The notes below the pieces were generated by a model. That model did not search any database, was not told the DNA's origin, and was given only the letters and a program-made list of their open reading frames with translations. Below, piece after piece: positions 8,434 through 13,864 of a stretch of DNA of 13,864 nt. The DNA is taken from contig JAXFOQ010000042.1 of assembly GCA_034180345.1 (NCBI GenBank), positions 1 through 13,864 on the forward strand, given 5' to 3'. The stretch's first letter is position 1. Each line of letters opens with the position of its first letter. The DNA is from RGIG5681 sp034180345. Lineage in GTDB: Bacteria; Bacillota_I; Bacilli_A; Erysipelotrichales; Erysipelotrichaceae. The translations under genes were made by a program, and so were the position numbers.

Positions 8434-8484
8434 TTTATCTTTTTGATAATATTTAACTCTAGTATTTTCAAGGGATCTTTAAGT
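8429..8484 (+). promoter_or_regulatory. CRISPR leader with possible pre-crRNA promoter
   Basis: Only 51 bases separate the cas2 stop from the first repeat, so this AT-rich stretch must contain the leader. A perfect TATAAT at 8429-8434 overlaps the cas2 stop codon, with a poor -35 (TTATGA, 8406-8411) 17 bases upstream. It could start the pre-crRNA about 45 bases before repeat 1. The leader side is assigned here because the repeats decay at the opposite end. Readthrough from the cas operon is the alternative source of crRNA. Confidence 0.4.
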
Positions 8485-9001
8485 ATATTACCCGCATAAG
8501 CGGGGGTGATCCTAATCAAGGATGCGAAGCACTTGACTTGTCCTTATATTACCCGCATAAGCGGGGGTGATCCCATACCTACGATAGCGCCGGCGAAGAA
8601 AATTCCATATTACCCGCATAAGCGGGGGTGATCCCGAAAATAAGAACCAACTGCAAAATAGGTAGAGATATTACCCGCATAAGCGGGGGTGATCCTAAAA
8701 AGGTGCAAAGAGTTTACACTCTCTACACATATTACCCGCATAAGCGGGGGTGATCCCCGCCTTTTCAACTGCCTTATTAAATGATGAAGATATTACCCGC
8801 ATAAGCGGGGGTGATCCTGCCGTTATCATCTTCAATTTTTACATCTTTAGGATATTACCCGCATAAGCGGGGGTGATCCTATTTTGCAATTTTTGCAGGT
8901 GCTTTAATATATATATTACCCGCATAAGCGGGGGTAATCCTTTACTGTGAAGAATTGTCAAAAGATTGGACTAATATTACCCGCATAAGCTGGGGTGATC
9001 A
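8485..9001 (+). CRISPR. Type I-E CRISPR array, 9 repeats and 8 spacers
   Basis: The 28-nt repeat begins ATATTACCCGC and ends GCGGGGGTGATCC. Copies start at 8485, 8546, 8607, 8668, 8729, 8790, 8852, 8913 and 8974. Spacers are 33 nt except the sixth (8818-8851), which is 34 nt. The repeat folds into CCCGC-ATAA-GCGGG, a 5-bp stem with a 4-base loop, suited to Cas6e cleavage. Repeats 1-7 are identical. Repeat 8 has a G-to-A change at 8936. Repeat 9 has a G-to-T change at 8991, which breaks a stem pair, and ends in A instead of C at 9001. Decay at the right end puts the leader next to cas2 and the oldest spacers on the right. The 3' half of the repeat resembles I-E repeats of lactic acid bacteria. 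I saw no obvious spacer match within this window, but only by eye. Confidence 0.98.
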
Positions 9002-9377
9002 TCTGTTGTCATATACCATTTGATGAAACACTATTTCATGATGGCATCGATTTTGGTGCACCATGTGGTACCAATGTTTTTAATGTCATGGATGGTTATG
9101 TAGCGGCTATATATGATGGACAAAGCATGTGTAGTAATGGGGTGGAGATTATTGGAAAAGATAATCTTAGATTTAAATATTGCCACTTTAGTAAGTTGAA
9201 TCCAAATTTATCACCTGGAACAAAATTAAAAAAAGCGATTATATAGGTAGTGTTGGTACTACAGGATTTAGTACTGGCTGCCATTTACATCTTGCAACTT
9301 ATGGGAACAAACAAGTGGCAGATTTTCGTTTAATTGTTGATTGTGAAAAACCGTTAAAGAAAGGTAATTGTATATGA
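8995..9377 (+). pseudogene. M23 (LytM-type) metallopeptidase remnant, 5'-cut and frameshifted
   Basis: M23 peptidases are zinc enzymes that cut peptidoglycan cross-bridges. The first open stretch (8995-9246) contains FHDGIDFGAPCGTNVF and NLRFKYCHFSKLNP, then stops at TAG. In the +1-shifted frame from 9237 to TGA 9377 the protein resumes as DYIGSVGTTGFSTGCHLHLA, which has the C-terminal His-x-His motif and GTTG-type core of the family. One missing base near 9231-9237 (TKLKK-G-DYIGS expected) explains the split. The HxxxD motif (HDGID) and HLH are both present, so only the frame is broken. The 5' end is also gone: the only start, GTG 8995, lies inside the final CRISPR repeat. Such genes are common in phages and conjugative elements, so this is probably the stump of an element the array now borders. 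Confidence 0.82.
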
Positions 9378-9548
9378 AGAATGAATTATATTATCGCAGC
9401 ATAATTTACGATCTTAAGCGTAGATTTAAAAGTTTTAGAAAAAGAATTTAAAGAGCTTAAAAAAGAAAATAAAAAAAGAATTCCCTTCAACCGGCTCCAA
9501 TTGCCGAAAGGATTATTCTACGCAGATAATAACAATAGTTATCGATGA
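9374..9548 (+). pseudogene. Short coiled-coil protein, frameshifted
   Basis: An ATG at 9374 overlaps the M23 stop as ATGA, the usual sign of translational coupling, and encodes MKNELYYRSIIYDLKRRF before running to TAA 9449-9451. In the frame beginning at 9420 the sequence reads VDLKVLEKEFKELKKENKKR, a Lys/Glu-rich coiled coil, then IPFNRLQLPKGLFYADNN, and stops at TGA 9546-9548. Joining the two frames near 9416-9420 gives one plausible protein of about 57 residues, so a one- or two-base indel seems to have split it. I do not recognise the family. Its coupling to the M23 gene suggests both came from one mobile-element operon. Confidence 0.5.
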
Positions 9549-9563
9549 TTTCAAGAGGTAAAT

Positions 9564-9632
9564 ATGAAAAATAAAGAATTTCTTCTACAATTATCAAACA
9601 TATGTGACACAAACCATTTGATTAAAACTTAA
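9564..9632 (+). pseudogene. Start of an unknown gene, cut off by IS remnants
   Basis: ATG 9564 follows AAGAGGT at 9553-9559, about 4 bases upstream, and encodes only 22 residues (MKNKEFLLQLSNICDTNHL and three more) before TAA. The sequence changes character at about 9629, where an IS-like fragment begins, so this looks like the first codons of the next gene in the same operon as the M23 and coiled-coil genes. No family can be assigned. Confidence 0.35.
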
Positions 9633-9739
9633 GCTACATTCATAAAATATTCCTTTATCATTTCATTTGGTGTTTTAAATCCTCATATCCTTCTTGATAT
9701 ATTGTTTGTTTTTATGCTGTATCTTTTAAAGGATTGATA
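9629..9739 (-). pseudogene. Fragment resembling the C-terminus of an IS30-family transposase
   Basis: The minus strand reads TNNISRRI, an in-frame TGA, then GFKTPNEMIKEYFMNVA and TAA at 9629-9631. IS30-family transposases typically end with a NNRPRK-LGFKTPxEV pattern, which this matches loosely: NN-SRR, GFKTPNEM. Only about 36 codons remain and one is a stop. It ends exactly where the short upstream gene is broken (about 9629) and abuts the IS3 element on the other side. No terminal inverted repeat could be identified. The assignment rests on one short motif and is tentative. Confidence 0.4.
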
Positions 9740-9818
9740 CATTGCATTATACTTATAAAAGTGGACACATTAAAAAATAGATGTACTATTAACATAGACA
9801 CCACAAGGAGGTATCTTT

Positions 9819-10099
9819 ATGTCCACAAGAAATTACTATGACGAGGATTTCAAACGAACCCTCGTAGAACTTTACCACAACGGTAAAACACAAGCTTCAC
9901 TCATCAAATAATATGAGGTATCACAATCAGCACTCACAAAATGGATTAAGCAATATTCAACCGTGGAAACAGATAACGGAGAAGTTCTTACAGCAAGCAA
10001 GTCAAAGAACTTCAAAAGCGTATGGCTCAACTTGAGGAGGAAAATCAAATATTAAAAAAAGCGATTGCCATCTTCACGCCACACTCAAACAACGATTAG
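9819..10099 (+). pseudogene. IS3-family OrfA (helix-turn-helix), broken
   Basis: OrfA of IS3 elements is the DNA-binding half of the transposase. ATG 9819 follows AAGGAGG (9805-9811) and encodes MSTRNYYDEDFKRTLVELYH, then GKTQASLIK followed by TAA at 9909-9911 where a Glu codon is expected (IKEYEVS). After the stop the helix-turn-helix continues as YEVSQSALTKWIKQYS. A shift near 9990-10000 moves the frame to KQVKELQKRMAQLEEENQIL, the leucine-zipper part, ending at TAG 10099. Two independent lesions make it non-functional. Confidence 0.85.
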
Positions 10100-10635
10100 A
10101 TGTTGTTTACAAGTTGCAACACCAATACACTATTAAAACTCTTTGTCGAGTACTAAAGGTTCATCGCAGCACTTATTACAAGCACTTTTATTCAAAACCT
10201 GCTCCTCGCACCTATGAAAATAAAGTTATTCGTAAGCATATAATGCAAATTTGTGCTGATTATGATAATTCTCTAGGTGCTTACAAAATTCGTTGTATTT
10301 TAGAACGGGATTATGGCATTAGCATCAGCCTCGGAAGAGTGTACCGACTGATGAATACTATGAATCTTCCAAAGCGTGCCACAGAGAAACCCAAATGAAG
10401 ACGCTCTCATAAGGAAAATGAGAGCTGCTTCAATCATCTGAATCAACAGTTCAATCCTTCTTCGCCAAACTCTGTTTGGGCAAGTGATTTTACTTATATC
10501 AAGGTCAATGGCTCTTTCCATTACCTTTGTGTTGTGATGGATTTATTTTCAAGGAAAATCATCGGCTGGAATATTTCTAATCGCCATGATGTAGATTTGA
10601 CTGCGAAAGCTTTTTCATTTTATCATTTTTATTAA
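10056..10635 (+). pseudogene. IS3-family OrfB (DDE transposase), nonsense and 3'-truncated
   Basis: OrfB supplies the DDE catalytic core and is normally made as an OrfAB fusion by -1 slippage at the A7G run (10054-10061). The frame reads HQYTIKTLCRVLKVHRSTYY, the IS3 HTH_21-like region, then DYGISISLGRVYRLMNTMNL, and meets TGA at 10396-10398. It resumes as NSVWASDFTYIKVNGSFHYL and VVMDLFSRKIIGWNISNRHD, the start of the integrase fold with the first catalytic Asp in WASDFTY. Homology ends after LTAKAF (about 10614); FYHFY and a stop follow from unrelated DNA. The second Asp and the Glu are missing. Confidence 0.88.
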
Positions 10636-10931
10636 TTTTCAATATTAAATTATATTTTACTTATTCTTTTTATCTATTATTCTCTTTTAAGACCTTATTT
10701 TGTATAACTTAATTCAACTTATATTATTATAGCTTTTAAGGTGGAAGTTAAGTTTACAGTTGATCCCCAATAAACAAGCTCTAATATATTATAATTTTTA
10801 TTTTTGAATGTTACCGATGTTTTATCATTTTGTTTTCTAAATAATTTGCTAGTAAAGTATAAAATGAGGTATCCTAGATTTGCGTGTTTAAATAATGATC
10901 AATTATTTATTCAAGGTAAAGGGGAATGTTT
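10636..10931 (+). other. AT-rich intergenic region
   Basis: No coding frame or RNA gene is evident in these roughly 300 bases between the truncated IS3 element and the FNT gene. The left part is T-rich. A small patch around 10755-10780 (TTGATCCCCAATAAAC) is less AT-rich and may be another IS scrap, but I cannot place it. A possible promoter for the FNT gene is TTGCTA (10846-10851) and TATCCT (10870-10875) with 18 bases between them. It is a poor match and is not annotated separately. Confidence 0.5.
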
Positions 10932-11513
10932 ATGGAATTAATTAAAAAATCAATCAGTTCTGTATTATGGATTTCGATTGGTGTCTATGGTGTTTTAGCG
11001 ATTAAAAATTATTATGTTTCTGCTATCTTATTTTCACTTGGATTATTTATAGTTTGTACTTTTGATTTGAATTTATTTACAGGAAAATGTGGATTTATTT
11101 TTGAAACAAAAGACTACCTTAATCTTTTTTATATTTTAATTATTAATTTAGTAGCTGGATATATTTTCGGATTAATATATGGTTTAGCATCTCCTGATAT
11201 GCGAGTTGTGGCAATGGAAAAGGTTTCATGTTGGGATTTTTCGTTTACCTTTTTTATAAAATCTTTATTGTGTGGTGTGATCATGTATGCTGCTGTTAGA
11301 ATTTTTAAAGAAGGAAGTTTAGTAGGGATATTTGTTGGCATCCCGATGTTCATTTTGTGTGGTTTTCAACACTGTATCGCCAATGTTATATATATGGGTT
11401 TTGCTGGTGTGTTTGAACCTGCTCTTTTGATTTGCGTTTTGGGCAATTTTTTAGGTTCATTATTTGCGTGGTATATTAATCCGATAAAATTAAAATCTGT
11501 TAAAAATAATTGA
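10932..11513 (+). CDS. Compact formate/nitrite transporter (FNT) family channel
   Basis: FNT proteins are pentameric membrane channels for small monovalent anions such as formate, nitrite, lactate or hydrosulfide. The 193-residue product has about six hydrophobic segments (near 8-24, 28-50, 64-84, 105-123, 130-158 and 160-182). It carries two family hallmarks: DLNLFTGKCGF (45-55), equivalent to the ELFTGN loop, and CGFQHCIAN (143-151), with His147 at the position of the conserved pore histidine. It is shorter than the 260-280 residues of FocA or NirC, with reduced termini and loops. ATG 10932 is preferred over ATG 10926 because AAAGGGG (10918-10924) then sits 7 bases upstream. It stands alone, about 106 bases before tetR. 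The substrate cannot be told from sequence. Confidence 0.8.
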   Translation: MELIKKSISSVLWISIGVYGVLAIKNYYVSAILFSLGLFIVCTFDLNLFTGKCGFIFETKDYLNLFYILIINLVAGYIFGLIYGLASPDMRVVAMEKVSCWDFSFTFFIKSLLCGVIMYAAVRIFKEGSLVGIFVGIPMFILCGFQHCIANVIYMGFAGVFEPALLICVLGNFLGSLFAWYINPIKLKSVKNN

Positions 11514-11553
11514 ATATTCGATTAGCTAAAATATATTATCTTTTGTATCTTGA

Positions 11554-11581
11554 TTGACAATATTTAGCCAACTATTATAAT
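11554..11581 (+). promoter_or_regulatory. Sigma-A-type promoter of the TetR gene
   Basis: A perfect TTGACA at 11554-11559 and a perfect TATAAT at 11576-11581 are separated by 16 bases, the strongest promoter match in the window. The expected start of transcription, about 11588, falls inside the palindromic operator at 11586-11600. Translation of the TetR gene begins at 11620. Confidence 0.85.
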
Positions 11582-11585
11582 TTAA

Positions 11586-11600
11586 TTGAACATAGTTCAA
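11586..11600. promoter_or_regulatory. TetR operator 1, TTGAAC-N3-GTTCAA
   Basis: A perfect palindrome with 6-bp arms and an ATA centre starts 4 bases after the -10 box and covers the likely transcription start. This position would let a bound repressor block its own promoter. The same arms recur at 12221-12235, which makes a chance palindrome unlikely. Confidence 0.8.
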
Positions 11601-11619
11601 ATTAGAAAGTAAAGAAATT

Positions 11620-12177
11620 ATGAATACTGTTATCACATCAAAGGAAGCCATCTTATCAACATGCAGAAATCTAGTATCAGAAAAAGGTTTAAATTTTTTG
11701 AATATGCGGACTGTGGCTAAAAATTGTGATATTTCTTTAGGTTTGTTATATTATTATTTTCCATCAAAAAATGATTTGTTAATCGCTACTATCGAAAGTG
11801 TTTGGGAAGATATTTTCAATTTAAAGGATATTAATTCAAAGAAGGAATCTTTTGTAGAATATATAAATTTATATTATCAACATATTAAAACAGGAACCAA
11901 GAAGTATCCTAATTTTCTTACAATTCACGCTATGAGTTTTACGACCAATCATCAAAAAAGAGAGGCCAATTCTATGGGTTTATACCTTGCTAAAATAAAG
12001 AAAGAAATGTTGGAATCATTAGAAGTTGATGGGCGCATTAAAAAAGATGTTTTTTCAAATAAATTCACCAAAGATAATTTTATTGACTTTGTTTTAGCCA
12101 ATATTATCAATTTATTAATGCAAAAACATAATGATTGCACAGTATTTTTAGAAGTGATCAATCGAATTATATATTAG
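11620..12177 (+). CDS. TetR/AcrR-family transcriptional regulator
   Basis: A one-component repressor of 185 residues. The N-terminal DNA-binding domain is typical: SKEAILSTCRNLVSEKGLNF (8-27), then MRTVAKNCDISLGLLYYYFP (30-49) with the family's helix-turn-helix ending in YYYFPSKNDLL. The rest is the variable helical ligand-binding and dimer domain, so the inducer cannot be named. ATG 11620 is preceded only by a weak purine stretch (AGAAAG). A consensus promoter and a 15-bp palindrome lie directly upstream, and a second copy of the palindrome lies 44 bases after the stop, before the DUF2871 gene. The layout points to autorepression plus control of that membrane protein. The gene is intact. Confidence 0.92.
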   Translation: MNTVITSKEAILSTCRNLVSEKGLNFLNMRTVAKNCDISLGLLYYYFPSKNDLLIATIESVWEDIFNLKDINSKKESFVEYINLYYQHIKTGTKKYPNFLTIHAMSFTTNHQKREANSMGLYLAKIKKEMLESLEVDGRIKKDVFSNKFTKDNFIDFVLANIINLLMQKHNDCTVFLEVINRIIY

Positions 12178-12218
12178 TTTATAATACCGCATCCATTGAT
12201 GAGATTTTATATAGTTTA

Positions 12219-12237
12219 TTTTGAACAAAGTTCAAAA
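12219..12237. promoter_or_regulatory. TetR operator 2, upstream of the DUF2871 gene
   Basis: TTGAAC-AAA-GTTCAA repeats the operator arms at 11586-11600 and extends by two further paired bases on each side, giving a 19-bp palindrome. It ends 16 bases before ATG 12254, and the gene's Shine-Dalgarno follows immediately. No convincing -10/-35 pair was found for this gene, so it may have a weak promoter of its own or be read from the tetR promoter. Confidence 0.78.
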
Positions 12238-12253
12238 AGAAGGGTTCTTTAAA

Positions 12254-12669
12254 ATGAAAAAGTGTTTAAATTTATCTTTAATTTATGCGGTCGTTGCTCT
12301 AATGAGCGGTGTTTTCTATCGTGAGTTCACTAAGTGGCAAGGCTATAATGGCGTTACTGTCTTGGTAAAATACATGTGCATTTATTTGTGTTAGGAATTA
12401 TAATGTTTATGTTGGTGGCTTTATTTTTAAAAAATAATGATTTTTATCAATTGAAATTATTTAATATTTTTCTTTATATCTATAATATTGGACTGATATT
12501 GATGACTTCGACAATGTTGCTGCGTGGCATAATTCAAGTGATTAATTTTAAACTTACATCAAAATTCGAAGCAATGCTTTCGGGCTTTGCAGGACTTGGA
12601 CATATTGTTATTGCGATTGGAATTATTATTATAATAAAGAAATTAGATAATCGACATCATTTTCATTAG
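12254..12669 (+). pseudogene. DUF2871-type membrane protein, split by a one-base frameshift
   Basis: ATG 12254 follows AGAAGGG and encodes MKKCLNLSLIYAVVALMSGV and FYREFTKWQGYNG, the typical start of DUF2871 membrane proteins, then runs to TAG at 12392-12394. In the adjacent frame the family resumes as HVHLFVLGIIMFMLVALFLK, YNIGLILMTSTMLLRGIIQV and MLSGFAGLGHIVIAIGIIII, ending at 12669. Adding one A to the AAAA run at 12367-12370 restores VLVKIHVHLFVLG, so a single deletion there explains the split. The repaired protein would be about 138 residues with four membrane segments. Its biochemical role is unknown. The TetR operator just upstream suggests control by the neighbouring regulator. The lesion could be real decay, reversible slippage or a sequencing error in a short homopolymer. 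Confidence 0.82.
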
Positions 12670-13654
12670 TCATAAAACAAGTTACTAATCTTATAGCGGT
12701 GTGTTGTTCATCAATTTTACCGTTAGTATGGAAGTTGATTTCTTTTTTTAGTTCTGCCAACTTACAATTTTCAACAATGACAAATAATTGGTTGGATTCA
12801 GGGGGATATTGAAAAGAATAACCTTTTTCGATAAGTGCTTTTTTAATTTTATTAGCCATTTTATTAGCGTGTTTTGAAATTTCAAAATAACGATTATTTT
12901 CAAAAAGCATTTTGAATTGAATACCTAAAAGCCTTCCTTTTGCGAGTAAGCCTCCATGTTGTTTAATATGATATTTAAAATCTTTTTGGTAATTTTGATT
13001 GCTGATGACTACAGCTTCGCCAAATAAGGCTCCGATTTTAGTTCCGCCGATATAAAAGACATCACAATTATGAGCCAGTTCCACTAAACTTAGATCATTA
13101 TTATCAGCCGTAAGACCATAACCAAGTCTGGCACCATCAATAAATAAGGGTAGCTGATATTTTTTAGCTATATTATATATAGCTGTTAATTCTTGTTTAG
13201 AATATAAAAGTCCAGTTTCGGTTGGAAAGGAAATAAAAATCATCCCTGGTTGCACATAATGGAAGGAATCTTCAGCATTAAGGTGATTATTGATTACTTC
13301 TTCAATTTGTAGGGCATCTAATTTTCCGTTATTGCCAGGAAGAGCCAAACATTTATGACCTGTGGCTTCAATTGCCCCTGTTTCATTTACATATATATGG
13401 CTGGTATCAGCACATATTATTCCTTGATGTGGTTTTAAGATAGATGCGATAACGGTGGTGTTGGTTTGAGTTCCTCCAACTAAAAAATGAATATCGGCAT
13501 CTTTTAATTGACATGCATTTTTAATTAGTTTTTTGGCCTCATCGCAATATTCGTCCGTACCATAACCAGGTGTTTGCATCGCATTTGTTTTTATTAATTC
13601 CTCAAGTATTTCAGGAATGCAGCCTTTAGTATAATCGCTTTCAAAATTTATCAT
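12629..13654 (-). CDS. Low-specificity L-threonine aldolase-type PLP enzyme
   Basis: A fold-type I PLP enzyme of the beta-eliminating lyase/threonine aldolase family (341 residues). Threonine aldolases split threonine or allo-threonine into glycine and acetaldehyde. Seen in order are GGTQTNTTVI (60-69, phosphate-binding region), SHIYVNETGA (85-94, His86 in the cofactor-stacking position), FIDGARLGYG (171-180, Asp173 for the pyridine nitrogen and Arg176) and YIGGTKIGALFGE (201-213, Lys206 as the Schiff-base lysine). The length matches the family. ATG 13654 is the only reasonable start; no Shine-Dalgarno precedes it, though a TATAAT (minus strand, 13664-13669) lies 9 bases upstream, so a very short leader is possible. 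The 3' end overlaps the DUF2871 gene by 41 bases tail to tail. Substrate preference among the family is inferred. Confidence 0.88.
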   Translation of the reverse strand: MINFESDYTKGCIPEILEELIKTNAMQTPGYGTDEYCDEAKKLIKNACQLKDADIHFLVGGTQTNTTVIASILKPHQGIICADTSHIYVNETGAIEATGHKCLALPGNNGKLDALQIEEVINNHLNAEDSFHYVQPGMIFISFPTETGLLYSKQELTAIYNIAKKYQLPLFIDGARLGYGLTADNNDLSLVELAHNCDVFYIGGTKIGALFGEAVVISNQNYQKDFKYHIKQHGGLLAKGRLLGIQFKMLFENNRYFEISKHANKMANKIKKALIEKGYSFQYPPESNQLFVIVENCKLAELKKEINFHTNGKIDEQHTAIRLVTCFMTNENDVDYLISLL

Positions 13655-13864
13655 AATACCAACATTATATAACTATTTTTTGGATTATTTATTATTTTTT
13701 CATAGTTGATAATATAATATATGAAAAGATAACTATATAGAAAACAAGTAGTTTTGATGAAATAGTTTGAAAATTAAAACTGTTATAAAAGTTATTGTAA
13801 AGGATCTTTGAAAAGTGAATATGTGTACGAAGAAAACAACTATCCTTGATAGTTTGAATATCAA
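13655..13864. other. AT-rich intergenic end of the window
   Basis: No gene is seen here. Short motifs of the type ATAGTT/AACTAT recur in both orientations (for example 13671-13676, 13703-13708, and further copies to about 13850). The last part contains ATCTTTGAAAAGTGAATATG (about 13803-13822), which resembles the CTTTGAAAACTGAA stretch that precedes rRNA genes in many Firmicutes. An rRNA operon may therefore begin just beyond the window, but no rRNA sequence itself is present. Confidence 0.3.

Larger units (their letters stand above)
9758..10635 (+). mobile_element. Degraded, 3'-truncated IS3-family insertion sequence
   Basis: An IS3-type orfA/orfB pair with an A7G slippage run (10054-10061) between frames identifies the family. 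The probable left end is near 9758-9770, around GTGGACACATTAAAA; no matching right end exists because homology stops at about 10614, inside the catalytic domain. The element carries a nonsense codon and a frameshift in orfA and a nonsense codon in orfB. It cannot move on its own. It lies between the mobile-element stumps downstream of the array and an AT-rich spacer before the FNT gene. Confidence 0.85.

Noticed and set aside
8995..9246. Independent 83-residue gene starting at GTG 8995
   Set aside because: The start is inside a CRISPR repeat with no ribosome-binding site, and the protein clearly continues in another frame, so it is part of an M23 pseudogene.
10054..10061. A7G run as evidence of a novel programmed frameshift gene
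   Set aside because: It is the standard IS3-family OrfA/OrfB slippage site, here in a dead element.
10403..10425. Perfect 8-bp hairpin GCTCTCAT/ATGAGAGC as a terminator
   Set aside because: It lies inside transposase coding sequence and is not followed by a T-run; coincidental.
10763..10776. GATCCCC patch as a stray CRISPR repeat fragment
   Set aside because: Only a few bases match the repeat end, and the hairpin is absent.
13713..13718. TATAAT on the plus strand as a promoter
   Set aside because: No -35 at an acceptable spacing; the surrounding DNA is so AT-rich that such hexamers are expected by chance.

Overview
The window carries a type I-E CRISPR-Cas locus followed by an eroded mobile-element zone and a short stretch of chromosomal genes. 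The DNA is AT-rich, has strong AAGGAGG-type Shine-Dalgarno sites and reads TGG as Trp, with no sign that TGA is read as Trp. With the gene content (a GGGGGTGATCC-ending I-E repeat, a Cas2-DEDDh fusion, a compact FNT channel and a DUF2871 protein) this suggests a low-GC Firmicute. Erysipelotrichia-like or Lactobacillales-like bacteria are possible; I cannot name a species.

Layout. 1-129 (minus): 5' part of a small helix-turn-helix gene running off the window. 144-1892: Cas3 that has lost its N-terminal HD nuclease and Walker A region. 1879-8433: a tightly packed, mostly overlapping set cse1-cse2-cas7-cas5e-cas6e-cas1-cas2, with Cas2 fused to a DEDDh (DnaQ-like) exonuclease. 8485-9001: an array of nine 28-nt repeats and eight spacers, with a leader of about 50 bp after cas2 and degenerate repeats at the far end. 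8995-10635: a graveyard made of a frameshifted M23 peptidase cut off by the last repeat, a frameshifted short coiled-coil gene, an IS30-like scrap and a broken, truncated IS3-family element. 10932-11513: compact formate/nitrite-type channel. 11620-12177: TetR regulator with a consensus promoter and operator. 12254-12669: DUF2871-type membrane protein split by a one-base frameshift. 12629-13654 (minus): PLP-dependent threonine aldolase-type enzyme, overlapping the previous gene tail to tail.

How it works together. Cascade (Cse1, Cse2, Cas7, Cas5, Cas6e), the Cas1/Cas2-DEDDh adaptation module and the array all look intact, but the only effector nuclease-helicase in the window is decapitated, and the operon's original 5' end and promoter are gone. 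The locus should be able to process crRNA and bind targets if transcribed, but it cannot cleave unless a full Cas3 is supplied elsewhere. A second coherent unit is the TetR gene: the 15-bp palindrome TTGAAC-N3-GTTCAA lies over its own predicted transcription start and again just upstream of the DUF2871 gene, so one repressor probably controls both.
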